Below, in pieces: positions 34,903 through 35,873 of a DNA stretch of 35,873 nt. The DNA lies in contig CAYQJO010000011.1 of NCBI GenBank assembly GCA_964417785.1, positions 1 to 35,873 of the forward strand, in the 5' to 3' direction. Each line of letters opens with the position of its first letter. Positions within the stretch are counted from its first letter, which is position 1. The notes beneath the pieces were generated by a model. That model was not told where the DNA came from. It did not search any database and worked only from the letters and a program-made list of their open reading frames with translations. The stretch is from DAOTUL01 sp034437435 (GTDB taxonomy: Bacteria > Chloroflexota > Anaerolineae > Aggregatilineales > Phototrophicaceae). The position numbers were made by a program, and so were the translations under genes.

Positions 34903-35601
34903 ATGGGGTCTGGTGCCTACTTCTCAGTTTATCAAAATAGCCAACACAAAGGTGACGTCCACATCGATTCATCAGTTTTCACCATTGGAAGAAGCAGAAA
35001 CTGTAATATTGGTATTGGAGAAGCCGCCGTATCACGACTACATGCACAGGTCACCTATCAAAATGGACATTACCGGGTCCAGGATATGAATAGTTCAGGT
35101 GGCATACTCATCAACAATCAGCCCAGTTCAGGTGCGATTCTGAATGAGAATGATGTTGTTCAAGTTGGGCAAACACAACTACAGTTTCATATGGTACCAC
35201 AGCAGAATGTGGCAGGTGCTGCAATTCACAAAGTCCGAGAAAGCTTCAAGGTAGCATCAACACCCCAAGGACAACCACAGAGTTATGTGCCGTATGGACC
35301 AGCTTCTAACAACCAGTTTGCTCAGGCACTCGCCAGCACAAAAAGCTATATTGGTCCTGCGATTATTATATTGCTTGGATACACAGTTGCACCGGCCCTG
35401 TTGGGTGTTCCCTGGCTGATAGCTATGGTTTTCAATGTTATGTATCTGACTGAAGCCAAAAGAATGGAACGTATGGCAGGAATGCCTATTTCAGGTACCG
35501 GTTGTTTGCAGGTATTGCTCGCCTACGCTGTTATCTCGCTTCTCGCGGTCATTTTCTTCATCTTGATGCTTGTGGGTGCTGTGGGTTCCATATTCAATTA
35601 G
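34903..35601 (+). CDS. FHA domain protein with C-terminal membrane segments
   Basis: A 232-residue protein. The FHA domain occupies about 5-100: GR at 29-30, SRLHA at 44-48, then NSSGG (63-67) in place of the usual STNGT, followed by INN. A Gln/Pro/Ser-rich linker (about 101-148) leads to hydrophobic stretches at about 151-183 and 203-228, giving two or three membrane helices. It would place a phosphopeptide-binding domain on the inner face of the membrane. GGGAG lies close before the ATG. The gene is clearly richer in A+T than its surroundings and lies between two Uma2 remnants, so recent acquisition is likely. Its stop overlaps the convergent Uma2 stop by 4 bp. Confidence 0.85.
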   Translation: MGSGAYFSVYQNSQHKGDVHIDSSVFTIGRSRNCNIGIGEAAVSRLHAQVTYQNGHYRVQDMNSSGGILINNQPSSGAILNENDVVQVGQTQLQFHMVPQQNVAGAAIHKVRESFKVASTPQGQPQSYVPYGPASNNQFAQALASTKSYIGPAIIILLGYTVAPALLGVPWLIAMVFNVMYLTEAKRMERMAGMPISGTGCLQVLLAYAVISLLAVIFFILMLVGAVGSIFN

Positions 35602-35870
35602 TGTCGGCAAATCCGGTCCAGCAGCAGTTCAAATCCAGGCAGGACCGGATCACCGCGCAAAATGTCAGTTTTCGTCAGCACCTGGACTTTTTCGCCTGGA
35701 ACATAGACATGGACTTCTTCAGGACGGATGAACCGTGCCGCCAACCCTGATAAACGATTGCTGCTGACCGCTTCGACAATCTCTCCCGCGATAAGTTCAA
35801 ATCGCCTGTCGGCGTTCTGTTGGATAAACCGGTAGAACTCGTCAACAGATACTGGTGGTTGTGCGATCAT
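35598..35870 (-). pseudogene. Uma2-family protein with a large internal deletion
   Basis: A 90-residue frame with an intact ATG (35868-35870). Residues 1-47 are a Uma2 N-terminus (VSVDEFYRFIQQNADRRFEL, then IAGEIVEAVSS and LAARF). From residue 48 it jumps to the Uma2 C-terminus (RPEEVHVYVPGEKVQVLTKT, then GDPVLPGFELLLDRI). Family members are about 180-200 residues long; the missing part of roughly 100 residues includes the central PDV and EV-SP motifs of the nuclease site. The deletion is in frame, but the product is very unlikely to be an active nuclease. The window ends three bases upstream, so no promoter can be judged. Confidence 0.75.
35609..35720 (-). repeat. Direct repeat copy B (112 bp, shared Uma2 3' end)
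   Basis: Partner of 34647-34758, same orientation, offset by 962 bp, no gaps. Similarity ends at 35720, which is also where the deleted Uma2 frame changes from C-terminal to N-terminal sequence. Confidence 0.85.
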
Positions 35871-35873
35871 ACC

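Overview
The window looks like a scaffold from a metagenome-assembled genome of a Chloroflexota bacterium, probably Anaerolineae or a near relative. Supporting this are a coupled alaS / membrane 'baseplate J-like' protein / ruvX operon, a luciferase-like (LLM) oxidoreductase, DUF2264 and GH116 proteins, several family-5 substrate-binding proteins, FHA proteins, Uma2 relatives, frequent GTG/TTG starts and GC content near 55-60 %. This is an inference from gene content. Two 100-N scaffold gaps and a likely homopolymer frameshift show that the sequence is a draft.

Layout. Positions 1-1577 hold the 3' end of gyrA (apparently frameshifted) overlapping an LLM-type oxidoreductase. From 1552 to 7048 on the minus strand lies a complete family-5 ABC importer operon in the order binding protein, DppC-like permease, fused double ATPase, DppB-like permease, with a leader carrying two hairpins. 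From 7216 to 9675 (minus) there is a small unknown protein preceded by a broken small gene, a methyltransferase and a tandem-GNAT protein. Facing these is a DUF2264 protein (9738-11627), then a minus-strand FHA protein, a CtpA-type S41 protease, secG and an unusual membrane-anchored family-5 binding protein (to 15629). A scaffold gap at 16257-16356 cuts two minus-strand genes, a CoA-transferase beta subunit and a GT39-like membrane protein. Next come a thioredoxin-like lipoprotein with its CcdA partner, rtcB, a stand-alone cyclic-nucleotide-binding protein, a GH116 glycosidase, tyrS, a TauE/SafE exporter, and the alaS operon (to 30874). The last part holds a second family-5 importer without ATPase (30959-34635), whose binding-protein gene is split only by an assembly artefact, and an AT-rich FHA/membrane gene lying between two Uma2 remnants that share a 112-bp direct repeat.

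How the genes work together. Two importer sets bring oligopeptides or similar solutes across the membrane. Set 1 has its own fused ATPase. Set 2 has none here and may borrow one. The lipoprotein thioredoxin and CcdA form an outward thiol-reducing relay. SecG and the S41 protease serve protein export and quality control outside the membrane. AlaS, TyrS, GyrA, RuvX and RtcB are housekeeping. Gene packing is tight: several convergent genes overlap at their ends, and operon genes overlap by 4-11 bp. Promoters that can be read by eye are of the sigma-A type with 17-bp spacers, and two divergent gene pairs have back-to-back promoters whose -35 boxes overlap.

No CRISPR array, prophage, transposase, tRNA or rRNA was seen. 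The most unusual segments are the Uma2-flanked FHA island at 34639-35870, the alaS/baseplate-J-like/ruvX operon, and the overlapping divergent promoters.
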